Positions 8,700-17,418 of a DNA stretch of 64,000 nucleotides are shown here, piece by piece. The stretch is taken from the NCBI RefSeq assembly GCF_003590795.1, contig NZ_QYUL01000006.1, forward strand, positions 1-64,000. Reading direction: 5' to 3'. This stretch comes from Azospirillum cavernae. GTDB lineage: Bacteria > Pseudomonadota > Alphaproteobacteria > Azospirillales > Azospirillaceae. Below the pieces are notes generated by a model, which was given only the letters and a program-made list of their open reading frames with translations, made no database searches and was not told the DNA's origin. Each line of letters opens with the position of its first letter. Position 1 is the stretch's first letter. A program made the position numbers and the translations under genes.

Positions 8700-9611
8700 A
8701 TGGCGCTCATCGGCTACGCCCGCGTCTCGACCGACGATCAGACCACCGCCGCCCAGATGGACGTGCTGCGCGCCGTCGGCTGCGCCACGATTTTCGAGGA
8801 GAAGGCCTCGGGCGCCTCGCGGGCCCGGCCGGAACTGGCACGGACCCTGGCCCGCCTCAGCCGGGGCGACACGCTGGTCATCTGGAAGCTGGACCGGCTC
8901 GGTCGCTCGCTGTCGCATTTGCTGGAGGTGATCGAGGACCTGCGTGGGCGTGGTTGCCACTTCCGCTGTCTCACCAGCCCGATCGACACCGCCAGCCCGC
9001 ATGGCACGCTGGTGCTCCAAATGCTCGGCGCCGTGGCCGAGTACGAACGTTCGCTGATCCGCGAGCGGACGCGGGCCGGGCTGGCGGCCGCCAGGGCGCG
9101 GGGCCGGGTCGGTGGCAACCCCAAGCTGAAGCAGGGCGACAAGGTGACCGCGCAGCGTCTTGCCGACCGGCAGCGTCAGCTCTACCTGCTGGAGTTGACC
9201 CGCACGGCGGAGGAGTGGCTGCCCACCGTGCGGCGGCTTCGGCCATCCCGCTCCTGGGCGGCGGTGACGCGCGCCGTGAACGCCAAGCTGCCACCGGGTC
9301 GGCACTGGACCGCCGAACGTTTGCGTCGGGCCGTCCGCGTCTTCGTCGATGAAGGGCTGGCCAACCGGGTGCTGCTCGACAAGGTGCCCTCGGTGCGCGC
9401 CGACGACCGGCTGATGGTGCTGGTGGCTGGCATCGCCCGAGCGAACCCGAAGCTGTCGCTTCGGGCGATCGGCGCCCAGTTGGAGGCAATGTGGGAGACA
9501 ACGCCACGTGGTGGGCAGACCTGGGCGGCGGCGTCGGTCAAAAATCTGTTGGATCGTGCCCGCGCGCAGGGACTTCTGTCTGCCAGCCCGTCAGTCGGCA
9601 CGAATGATTAG
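8700..9611 (+). CDS. Serine recombinase with extended C-terminal region
   Basis: The 303-residue product begins MALIGYARVSTDDQ (nucleophile Ser10) and continues with VIWKLDRLGRSLSHLL and AVAEYERSLIRERTRAGLAAAR, the standard resolvase catalytic core to about residue 140. The remaining ~160 residues are Arg-rich with repeated helix-turn-helix-like segments, longer than in simple resolvases and like the transposon-borne recombinases of Tn3-type elements. ATG 8700 fits the family start; the upstream in-frame ATG at 8688 adds four residues. An IS630-type element is inserted precisely at the stop codon, changing an inferred TAA to TAG without altering the protein. Confidence 0.85.
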   Translation: MALIGYARVSTDDQTTAAQMDVLRAVGCATIFEEKASGASRARPELARTLARLSRGDTLVIWKLDRLGRSLSHLLEVIEDLRGRGCHFRCLTSPIDTASPHGTLVLQMLGAVAEYERSLIRERTRAGLAAARARGRVGGNPKLKQGDKVTAQRLADRQRQLYLLELTRTAEEWLPTVRRLRPSRSWAAVTRAVNAKLPPGRHWTAERLRRAVRVFVDEGLANRVLLDKVPSVRADDRLMVLVAGIARANPKLSLRAIGAQLEAMWETTPRGGQTWAAASVKNLLDRARAQGLLSASPSVGTND

Positions 9612-10658
9612 AGCATCGAGCGTTTAATCTGGCGCATATCCAGCGTGCTTGAGGTAGTTCCAGCATTCCTCATGCGTATAGAGGTCACAGATGGAGCCGA
9701 CGGCATTCCAGAGTTCCTCAATGGTGCGTGCGCCGATGCGTCGGAGATGGGCCTTGAGCTTGGCGAAGGCCATCTCGATGGGGTTGAGGTCGGGGCTGTA
9801 GGGGGGCAGAAAAAGGAACCAGGCTCCTTTTTCTTTGAGGATGGCTTTGGCCTTTTCGCTTTTGTGGCTGGACAGGTTGTCGAGGATGACGACGTCGCCC
9901 GGTCGCAGGGTGGGGGCAAGCTGAGTCTCGACATAGGTTTCGAAGAGAACCTTGTTCATCGCGCCCTTGATGATCCAGGGGGCGGTAAGGCCATCGCAAC
10001 GCAAGGCGGCGATGAAAGTCTGGGTTCCCCAATGGCCGAATGGCGCTTTTGCCTTGAACCGCTGGCCGCGCTTGGCTCGCCCGCGCAGCCGGGTCATCTT
10101 GGTGGTGGTGGCGGTTTCGTCGAGGAACACCAACCGATCCGGTTCCTCGCGCATCCGGGGCTGGCGGTGGTTTCGCCACGTCCGACGGTCATCAGCGACA
10201 TCAGCGCGACCGGCTTCGGTCGCCAGCACTGTTTTTTTTGACGGTGAAGCCGCTGGCGATCAGGAAGCGCGACAGCGAGGCGGGGTGAGCCGTGATCCCG
10301 CGCTCGGCTTTCAGCTTGGCCGCCAGTTCCGGCATGGTGATGTCGCCCTGAGCCTCCACCCAACCGATCAGAAGCGCGGCGTGGGGAGCCAGTTTGCCGC
10401 CTCCCGGCGAACGTCCTTGCCGCGCTGGTTCCAGCGATCCCGTCGTCGCCATCCGCTGGGCAAGGCGGATGCTCGTGCTGGCGCTCACGTCAAACCGACG
10501 CGCCGCTGCCCGGCGTGACCCGCCTTGCTCGATCTCACCGTAAATCCGAACACGAAGATCCGACGAATAGCTCTGACCCATGTTTCACCTCCAACTACCG
10601 TGAATCATGGCGAAAAAACAAACGCAAGCCTTCGATTCAGATTTCACGCGCGATGCTC
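9611..10658 (-). mobile_element. IS630-family insertion sequence flanked by TA
   Basis: The ends GAGCATCGAGCGTTTAATCT (from 9611) and the complement of GAGCATCGCGCGTGAAATCT (to 10658) form an imperfect ~20-bp inverted repeat. A TA dinucleotide lies on both sides (9609-9610, 10659-10660), the duplicated target typical of IS630/mariner elements. One two-frame transposase gene fills it. A 100-bp palindromic relative lies at 23373. Confidence 0.85.
9624..10581 (-). CDS. IS630-family transposase, two frames joined at an A8 run
   Basis: Frame one (10581 to about 10235) encodes an HTH domain starting MGQSYSSDLRVRIYGEIEQGG. Frame two encodes the DDE domain: VFLDETA with the first Asp, DVVILDNLSSHKS with the second, and YSPDLNPIEMAFAKLK with the Glu. 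The frames meet at eight A residues on the coding strand (10232-10239), where reading KKTVLATEAG in the second frame joins them smoothly. Many IS630 members make the full enzyme by programmed frameshifting at such A runs, so this is probably functional and not a mutation. Confidence 0.85.
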
Positions 10659-10665
10659 TAAGGCC

Positions 10666-11634
10666 CTATGGAGCGTAAACAGCGTCATGTCCTCCAACAG
10701 ACAATCCCACAGGTGGACGATGTCCAAGCTCCCGGATCGCGCGATAATCGAATGGGGTCTGAATGGAGCGCCCAGTCAGCGTATGCGTTTCAAGGGGAGC
10801 CATCTTGTCGGCGATGGAGCGACCGCTGTGGATCAGGTGCAGAATTTCGATGACGTCGTGCGGCGGTTGGGGAACGCGCAAGCTTCCGGTCGTATCGTCG
10901 ATCAACGGCCTTGCTTCTCCCAACACCCAGTTGAAGCGGGCGGGCAGAAAAGCGGCGTCGGCATGGCGGCGGTGAACCGCCAGATTCAAAGCGGTCTGCT
11001 CGAAGATGTGATACAGCGTGTCCGACCGTTCCATCGAGAAGTCCAGGATTGGGCCAATTTCCGCCGCCCACAGGTCCCAAATCGGCGAGCCGGTCGGCAT
11101 GGCGAAAACCCCGGAACAAATTTCGCCCAGCACCAGCATGGTTTGCGCCAAAGCTTCGGGCAACAGTGTTCGGTACACCGGCAGAATGGCTGCCCGCGCC
11201 TTCAACGCTCCCAGCCCGTGATAGCGGGTGTAGGCTGGATCAACCGTTGGCACGACGGCGATGTCCCGACCTGCGGCGGCGGCGGCCAGCGTCGCAAGCG
11301 CGGTCGGCGTCGCCACCCAGGTGTCGGCGTCGAGCCAGATGTAGGTCTGGTAGCCGGGAAAATAATCGCGGAGATGGGGGCGGGCGGTCATCGCCTTGAT
11401 CCATTCCGGCGGTCGGAAACGGGCTTGGTGCTCGGCGCTCATGTGCCAATCGGGGACGGCGAAGCGATCAACGTAGGGGGCGAAGCGGTCGCGATCCTCG
11501 ACCGTCAACCCGGTGTCGAGGATGCCGACCGGCAAACCCCCGCCATGGTCGCGCACGGACTCCAGAAGCCCGGCCAGCAGCGGCGCATACGCCGTGTTCG
11601 CCGAGGTGACGATGATGGTGTCTGCGGGTGTCAT
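10666..11634 (-). CDS. GT8-like glycosyltransferase (nucleotide-sugar binding DxD)
   Basis: The protein has 322 residues if started at ATG 11634, which overlaps the stop of the upstream gene as ATGA; the longer frame lacks support. It opens with TIIVTSANTAYAPLLAGLLESV, a GT-A nucleotide-binding start, and has a clear metal-binding YIWLDADTW near residue 100. A later FEQTALNLAV and FNWVLG are also GT8-like. It probably transfers a hexose or related sugar. It is the last gene of the minus-strand chain that begins after the RTX terminator at 21.26 kb, and is translationally coupled to its neighbour. An IS630 element sits 8 bp past its stop. Confidence 0.65.
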   Translation of the reverse strand: MTPADTIIVTSANTAYAPLLAGLLESVRDHGGGLPVGILDTGLTVEDRDRFAPYVDRFAVPDWHMSAEHQARFRPPEWIKAMTARPHLRDYFPGYQTYIWLDADTWVATPTALATLAAAAAGRDIAVVPTVDPAYTRYHGLGALKARAAILPVYRTLLPEALAQTMLVLGEICSGVFAMPTGSPIWDLWAAEIGPILDFSMERSDTLYHIFEQTALNLAVHRRHADAAFLPARFNWVLGEARPLIDDTTGSLRVPQPPHDVIEILHLIHSGRSIADKMAPLETHTLTGRSIQTPFDYRAIRELGHRPPVGLSVGGHDAVYAP

Positions 11635-12932
11635 GACGCGCCGCCCTCTCGATGTTGCTCGGTGCGCAGATCGCTCCGCAGATGTTCCAGCGCGGTTGTC
11701 CATCCGTCATCCGATCTTTGCCGGTACACGGTGAAACCGGGAAACCATACGCTGTGTGGGCCATCGCCCAGCCAGCGAAACTCCGCCGGGAACGGCACGA
11801 GGACCCGCGCGTTCAAACCCAGGGCCGCGCGCAGATGCGTGTTGGTGTTGCTGACGCCGATCACCTCCTCCAGCAGAGCGAGAAGCGCCAGCATCTCTTC
11901 CAGATCCTCGTTGAGCGCGCCAAAATCGACGACCGACCGACCAACCAACTGGGCGAAAGCGGCCACCTCGCCCATTTCCGGCTGGCGCTGCAACGACAGG
12001 ATCGTGCCTGGGGTTTCGGCCAGGACAGCGGCGAGCGCCTCGCAAGGGATCCGCTTGTCCAACATGTCGATCACGCCCGCCCGCCAGGTGACGCCGATGT
12101 ATGGCGGCGGCCCCAAGGCGCTCAACCGCGCGCGCAGGCTCGCCACACGGTCGACCAGAGGGAAAAGGCGGATTGAAAGGGGATGATCCGGTTCGGCAAA
12201 GGCTGCGGTCAGGTGGGGCAGGTCGCCCACCGACAGCAGCGTGCCAAGGCCCGGCGGATCCTCAGCGGCGCAGGTCGAGACATGATCGAGAAAGGGCAAT
12301 CGGGCGACCAGCCCAGCGATCTTGGGATGCGCTCGGTAGGTGATCCAGGCCCCGGCCTCTTTCAGGCGGGGGACGAAGCGCAGAAAGAAGATCTCGTCGC
12401 CCAATCCCTGGTCGGCCATCACCAGAAGCCGACGCCCTTGCAGATCGCGGGGAAGCGGGCGTCGATCGAATGGATTCGGATCCAAGCGGGTGGATGGGCG
12501 AGCGAGGTAATGCGCCCAGCCTTCAGCCAGCCGACCCTGGCAAAGCAGAGCGTGCGCGAGGCTGTAACGGGTGTTTGGGTTCTCGGGTTCTAGGGCAAGA
12601 ACCCTTTTGCCCAAAAGGATGGATAGGTCAAGCAGCCCTTTGCTGTGCGCCGCAACGGCCAGAGCGTGCAGCCCGGCCCCGTTGGATGGATCAATGGCCA
12701 GAGCGCGTTCCAGAACCGCCGCCGCTTCCTGGCAAAGCCCCTGGACGTTCAGCATCTGCGCCAACCCCAAACGGGGTTCGACAGCGGTCGGATCCAACGT
12801 CGCCACGGCCCGGTAGAGAGCCGCCGCCTGGGGCCAGCGTCGTTCGCTCCGGTGCAGGGCCGCCATGGCGTACACCTGGGCGGGAGACAGCCGGATCGGT
12901 TGCGGGGCGCCAGATGGGGACGTGTCGGTCAT
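11631..12932 (-). CDS. TPR protein with GT9-like glycosyltransferase domain
   Basis: The 433-residue protein has TPR-type helix pairs over about residues 15-150 (WPQAAALYRAVATLDPTAVEPRLG and following). The C-terminal half has LLVMADQGLGDEIFFLRFVPRL, YIGVTWRAG and a late SNTNTHLRAALG segment, the pattern of TPR proteins linked to a GT9 (heptosyltransferase-like) fold. Such proteins are common in flagellin- and surface-protein-glycosylation islands. It overlaps the next gene by 4 bp (ATGA). A related but longer protein is encoded at 17419-19029. Acceptor and donor are unknown. Confidence 0.65.
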   Translation of the reverse strand: MTDTSPSGAPQPIRLSPAQVYAMAALHRSERRWPQAAALYRAVATLDPTAVEPRLGLAQMLNVQGLCQEAAAVLERALAIDPSNGAGLHALAVAAHSKGLLDLSILLGKRVLALEPENPNTRYSLAHALLCQGRLAEGWAHYLARPSTRLDPNPFDRRPLPRDLQGRRLLVMADQGLGDEIFFLRFVPRLKEAGAWITYRAHPKIAGLVARLPFLDHVSTCAAEDPPGLGTLLSVGDLPHLTAAFAEPDHPLSIRLFPLVDRVASLRARLSALGPPPYIGVTWRAGVIDMLDKRIPCEALAAVLAETPGTILSLQRQPEMGEVAAFAQLVGRSVVDFGALNEDLEEMLALLALLEEVIGVSNTNTHLRAALGLNARVLVPFPAEFRWLGDGPHSVWFPGFTVYRQRSDDGWTTALEHLRSDLRTEQHREGGAS

Positions 12933-12947
12933 GCTGCGCCGCGCGGG

Positions 12948-14621
12948 TCAGACAAGCCGGGCGGTCAAGAGATCGCACTTGACGAGCCACCCCACGCTGC
13001 GCGCGACGCGCGCGCCCTCGCCCGGCGGGAAAAGAGCAAGCAATTCGTCCAAACCCCGCTCGGTGTCCTGGACATGCGTCAGCAAACGCAGGGTTCCCTC
13101 CCGTGACAACAGGGTCGCGGCGGAAAACGTGTTCATGCTCGCCACCAGAATGTGATCGAGCGCCGCCGACGGATCCGCATGCCGACAGGACAGGCGGGTT
13201 TCCAGCCCCATCCTTTGGGTCGCAAAGCCTTCGAACAGGCTGAAAGGATCCCGGCGCAGGGGGGCCGGCGGAGCGCTGGGGCGCTGGGGCGCCAACTCAG
13301 CGGCGGTTGCCCGCAGATGAGCCAGTTCCTCCCACAGCCGCTCATAGGCGGCGATCACCACCGGCCAATCAAACAGCGCGCGCGCGCGACGCCGACCGGC
13401 TTCACCCATTTGGCGGCGCAATCCGGGATCCTCAACCAGTCGGACCAAAGCATCGCTGGCGGCGGCGCTGTCCACAGCGGTCGCCTGGCTGGCGGCGCCA
13501 ATGTAACGGTCAAAATTGTCGATCTCCAGCATGTGGCGGAAGGCCAACTCCTGCCCGCTGGCGCCGGGCAGCGGCATCAGCGTCGGGATGCGGAAACCGA
13601 CCTCGCCATCGCTCACCGTATCGCGGTAGCCGTCCCAGTCAGAGACGATCACCGGAAGACCGGCGGCCATCGCCTCGATTGGGGTCAGGCCAAAGGTTTC
13701 CTGGATGTTGTCGGAGAGCGACATGAACAGGTCGGCGGCAAACCAGGGAGCCAGGGCGTGGGCCGGGTCGGCGCCGTCCAGCATGATGGTGTTGACCGAT
13801 GGGCAATAGCGGCGGGCGCCGTCGCGGAACTGGCGCTCAATGTCCGGGTTGCTGGCCGAGCCGGTGAGAATCAGGTGAATCCGGCGGCCACAGCGCGCTT
13901 GCGCCTGTTCGCAAGCCAGAAACATCGCCAGGGGGTGCGCCTTGGCGTGAAAGGACAGCCGACCGAAAAACAACACCGCCACATCGTCGGCCCCGATTCC
14001 GTGCGCCTGCCGCAGTTGCGCGCCTGCCGTCCGGTTTTCCGGGGTGTCGGCAAAGCGGTCGCAATCGACACCCAACGGGATCACCGGCAAGCGCACGGGG
14101 CTGATGGCTGGCGCGCCAAAGCGTGTCGCCAGATAGTCTCCCCAACCACCGAGCAGAGTTTCAATGGCGGCGCGCGCCGGGTTGGAGGTGACGATCAGCG
14201 CGTCCCACGGCTGAACCGGCGCGATCATATAATCGCCGAAGGCGTCGAGCACCCGTTCAGAGCAAATCGTGTGCGTCACCCCGCACAGGCTGTAGGCCCG
14301 GGCGTTGGCGAAGCGCCGCCGCCATGCGGATTCGCCCAGCGCCGGGCCGGGCAGGAACAGGCAACCGGGACCGGAGAGCTTGCCCGGCTCCCCGGTCGGA
14401 ATCCAGGAGACCGGGCGGGGGCGTCCCGCCGCCCGTTCCACCACCCCGGCGAACTCCACCGCCAGCCGCCGGTCGGCGGCGTAGCAGTGCAGGGCGGCGG
14501 CCTCATGATGGCGGGCAAACGCCGTCAGGAAGCCGGCCCCGGCGGCATGACGCCCTTTCAGGTCAGAGCGCCCGATGGAATAAGCGTCGGGGTGGTAATA
14601 GACGGCGGCGGTGGCGGGCAT
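12948..14621 (-). CDS. GT4-family glycosyltransferase with C-terminal extension
   Basis: This 557-residue GT-B enzyme has VIPLGVDCDRFAD and VLFFGRLSFHAKAHP at mid-protein and the GT4 donor-site signature ETFGLTPIEAMAAGLPVIVSD near residue 310. Catalytic residues of the EX7E type are present in that segment. After about residue 430 there is an extra ~120-residue region, Arg/Leu-rich and of unknown role, rarely seen in simple GT4 enzymes. It sits 15 bp before the TPR/GT9-like gene and is probably co-transcribed with it. It likely adds one sugar in the glycan made by this chain of genes. Confidence 0.8.
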   Translation of the reverse strand: MPATAAVYYHPDAYSIGRSDLKGRHAAGAGFLTAFARHHEAAALHCYAADRRLAVEFAGVVERAAGRPRPVSWIPTGEPGKLSGPGCLFLPGPALGESAWRRRFANARAYSLCGVTHTICSERVLDAFGDYMIAPVQPWDALIVTSNPARAAIETLLGGWGDYLATRFGAPAISPVRLPVIPLGVDCDRFADTPENRTAGAQLRQAHGIGADDVAVLFFGRLSFHAKAHPLAMFLACEQAQARCGRRIHLILTGSASNPDIERQFRDGARRYCPSVNTIMLDGADPAHALAPWFAADLFMSLSDNIQETFGLTPIEAMAAGLPVIVSDWDGYRDTVSDGEVGFRIPTLMPLPGASGQELAFRHMLEIDNFDRYIGAASQATAVDSAAASDALVRLVEDPGLRRQMGEAGRRRARALFDWPVVIAAYERLWEELAHLRATAAELAPQRPSAPPAPLRRDPFSLFEGFATQRMGLETRLSCRHADPSAALDHILVASMNTFSAATLLSREGTLRLLTHVQDTERGLDELLALFPPGEGARVARSVGWLVKCDLLTARLV

Positions 14622-14664
14622 GCGGGTCAGCTCGGTGTCTAGACGCTTGATGAGCGCGGAAATC

Positions 14665-16182
14665 TCAAGGGCGCAATTCCGGCACCCGCTCGTACAGGCG
14701 GGCGTCGAGTTCTTCCTTACGGTCCAAGAGGGAGTGATACCAGTCCAATCGTTTGCGGAAATGCTGCGCCATCAGACGATGGTCGCGCACATACCCATAG
14801 GCGTTGGCGGCGATTCCGGCGCGCCAATCGGCGTCTTCGATCAACCGCGTCAGCCCTGCGGCGAACTCTGCGGGCGAATGGAACAGAACGCCGGTGTCGC
14901 CATCGCGCAGCGTCTCGGTGTAGATGACCGGGCTGGCCAGGGCGGCGACCCCGTGCGCGGCGCATTCGATGAATTTCAGGTCGGATTTGCTGCGGTTGAA
15001 CAGGGTGTCGTTCAGCGGCAACAGACCGATGTCGCAACGGCGCAGGGCCTGGATGTAGACGTCATAGCCGCAGGTCGGAATAAAGGCTTTGTTTTCAGTG
15101 TCCAGCGCGTCGAAGAAGGCGCGGTCATGCACCACCTGCACGCCGATCCGGTTCCGGTTGGCGGCCAGGATACGGTTCAGCGGCTCCATCAGGGGCCGCC
15201 AGTCGCCGCCTCGGTTGAAGGCGCCGAAGAACAGGGCCAGCCGACCATCGGCGCGTGGCTGACGCGGCGGCGGCAGAGTGGCGATCTGGTTCGGAAAGAC
15301 CTGAATTTCGGGGTTGTGGCCGCGCAACTCCCCGGCCAGAAAGTCGGTCGAAGTCTGGACCGCGTGCACCCCGCGAAAGGTCAAATACTGGTTCCGGACC
15401 ATGTTTGGCCAGTGATTGGGATGATCGTCAAATTCCGAGACCAGAAGATAACCTTCCCTCAACAACCCTTTCAGGTCGGGCAGATCCGCCGGGCTGGCGA
15501 TGCGCCGTTGCAAGATGGCGATGCGCCTTTCGCCGGAAAGTCGCGCCGAATTGAGAATATGCTCGACGGACGTCGTGCAGCGCACGCCAGGGATGGTTTC
15601 CAGAAAAGCGTTCGGCAAGTCGATCCGGGTGTCGTTGCAGGCTCCCGCCGGTCGCAGCGTCATCGCGCCGAGATAGAGACGCCGGAAGACCTTCTTCCGC
15701 ACCGCGCGGACGATCAGGCGAGGGACGCCGTCATCCGTCCTGGTGATCCGCGCCGCGCAATCAACGCCCAAACCGCTGTCCCGCAAAGGTCCATCGGCAA
15801 GCGCGGCTTCGATCACCGCAATGACCGAGGCCCCCCCCGCCGCGATCCGCCGTTGCTCGCACCATGCCCAGGGCAGCACCATGAGAAGCGAACCGTCGGC
15901 CCGCAGATGGGGCAGAATGGTCGCCAGCACCGCGAACGGATCGGGCCGTTGCAGGACATCCTCATGCAACAGCACGGCGTCGAACGGCCGGGAAACCGTC
16001 GCCAACCCTCGGGCCAGATCATCCAACGACCTGGAGAGCGGCACAGACTCGATCATGAAGGCGGTGGTCGGGTTCCGCAGCCTGAATCGCTGCGCCACGG
16101 AATCGCCCGACCGGCACATTTCAAACACGGTGCAAGCGTCGACAGGGATCAGCGCGGCCAGCTTCGCGGCGACCGGACTCAT
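14665..16182 (-). CDS. Two-part protein: methyltransferase-like N-terminus, glycosyltransferase C-terminus
   Basis: ATG 16182 overlaps the upstream stop (ATGA) and is preferred over the 18-codon longer frame. The first ~150 residues look like a Rossmann methyltransferase fold without an obvious intact SAM loop (FDAVLLHEDVLQRP, LRADGSLLMVLPWAW). From about residue 190 the sequence reads like a GT-B enzyme: LALFFGAFNRGGDW, IGLLPLNDTLFNRSKSDLKF and IECAAHGVAALASPV, the usual donor-binding helix. It is one of the few genes in the chain with an accessory domain. Function beyond glycan transfer is inferred. Confidence 0.6.
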   Translation of the reverse strand: MSPVAAKLAALIPVDACTVFEMCRSGDSVAQRFRLRNPTTAFMIESVPLSRSLDDLARGLATVSRPFDAVLLHEDVLQRPDPFAVLATILPHLRADGSLLMVLPWAWCEQRRIAAGGASVIAVIEAALADGPLRDSGLGVDCAARITRTDDGVPRLIVRAVRKKVFRRLYLGAMTLRPAGACNDTRIDLPNAFLETIPGVRCTTSVEHILNSARLSGERRIAILQRRIASPADLPDLKGLLREGYLLVSEFDDHPNHWPNMVRNQYLTFRGVHAVQTSTDFLAGELRGHNPEIQVFPNQIATLPPPRQPRADGRLALFFGAFNRGGDWRPLMEPLNRILAANRNRIGVQVVHDRAFFDALDTENKAFIPTCGYDVYIQALRRCDIGLLPLNDTLFNRSKSDLKFIECAAHGVAALASPVIYTETLRDGDTGVLFHSPAEFAAGLTRLIEDADWRAGIAANAYGYVRDHRLMAQHFRKRLDWYHSLLDRKEELDARLYERVPELRP

Positions 16183-17399
16183 CCCCGACGGCCCCGGACC
16201 ATGGAGTGGATCAGCGACATCTGTTGCTTCAGGCAATGGGCAAGATCGTATTTGCGCAAAACCGTGCGCCGCCCAGCGCGGGCGATTTCGGTGAAATCCT
16301 CGCGGTTCTTCAGAACCGACACGACTTGATCGGCCACATTGTCCGGCGAGAAGAAATCAACCAGCAACCCGTTTTCGCCATGGGTGATGATCTCTTCCAC
16401 CGGCTTGCTGCGCGAACCGATCACCAGCGCGCCCAACGCCATCGCCTCCAGCATCGACCAGGACAGCACGAAGGGGAAGGTCAGATAGACATGCGCCGAC
16501 GTCACCCGGAGCATTTGGGTGAAGCGGTCGTAGGGCAAATAGCCCAGGAAATGGACACGCGTTGGATCAACCGGAACCTCGGCCAGCATCTTTTCCCGCC
16601 AGTTCGGCGCGTCGGTCGGCGGTCCGCCATAGCTGACGCCGTCGCCGCCGACGATCAGGATCTTGGCGTTGGGCCGTTGCTCGCAGATGCGCGGTATGGC
16701 GCGCATGAAGGTGGGAAAACCCCGATACGGCTCCAGATTGCGGGCGACATACGTCACCACCTCATCCTGCCGGGTCAGGACCGTGCCGTCGGGCAAGGCG
16801 AAGGTCGCGTTGGCGTCGGGTTGCAAGGCCGTGGTGTCCACGCCTTCATGAATGACCGTGATTTTCGGGTGATACAGCTTGGGGTGAACGCTGCGCTGCC
16901 ATTGGGTCGGCGACAGGCCCCGGTCGCAGGATTCCAGCGACAACAGCAGATGCGTGTTGCGGATCCGCGACCGCAAAATACTGTCCAATTCTGGCGGATG
17001 GCTGGGATCGAAATCGAGATCCTGGCCACGGGACTGATAGTAGAATTCGCAATGGTTCAGCAGCGGCGTGTCCGGGAAAATATCCTTGGCGAACAGCGCT
17101 TCCCCCCACCCCGGATGGGTGATGATGATGTCGGGGATGAAGCGTTCCTTGCGCATCTGAACCAGGATGCGGGCCACCGCCTGCCCATGCAACACCGCGT
17201 CTTCCGTCCGGTACAGATATTGATGGATGGACTTGCTCGGCTCGCGGGCCACCTCGTACGAGATCCGCTTGACGTTCGGCAGGCTCCGGTCCTTGCGCTT
17301 GGTGATGAAAACCACCTGATTGTCCGGATTTTGCGCCAACTTTGCGGCCAGATGCTTGTATTGCCCCGGCATATTCTGGTGAATGAAGACGATTTTCAT
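16179..17399 (-). CDS. GT4-family glycosyltransferase
   Basis: This intact 406-residue GT-B protein starts MKIVFIHQNMPGQYKHLA, a frequent start of GT4 enzymes from surface-glycan loci. It continues with ITHPGWGEALF, VIHEGVDTTAL and VTYVARNLEPYRGFPTF, then YLTFPFVLSWSMLEAMALGALVIGS, the acceptor/donor helix with the Glu typical of the family. Length is normal. It is coupled to the following gene by a 4-bp overlap and follows the TPR/GT9-like gene by 19 bp. Confidence 0.85.
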   Translation of the reverse strand: MKIVFIHQNMPGQYKHLAAKLAQNPDNQVVFITKRKDRSLPNVKRISYEVAREPSKSIHQYLYRTEDAVLHGQAVARILVQMRKERFIPDIIITHPGWGEALFAKDIFPDTPLLNHCEFYYQSRGQDLDFDPSHPPELDSILRSRIRNTHLLLSLESCDRGLSPTQWQRSVHPKLYHPKITVIHEGVDTTALQPDANATFALPDGTVLTRQDEVVTYVARNLEPYRGFPTFMRAIPRICEQRPNAKILIVGGDGVSYGGPPTDAPNWREKMLAEVPVDPTRVHFLGYLPYDRFTQMLRVTSAHVYLTFPFVLSWSMLEAMALGALVIGSRSKPVEEIITHGENGLLVDFFSPDNVADQVVSVLKNREDFTEIARAGRRTVLRKYDLAHCLKQQMSLIHSMVRGRRG

Positions 17400-17418
17400 G
17401 GCAAGCCGGAAGAAAATG

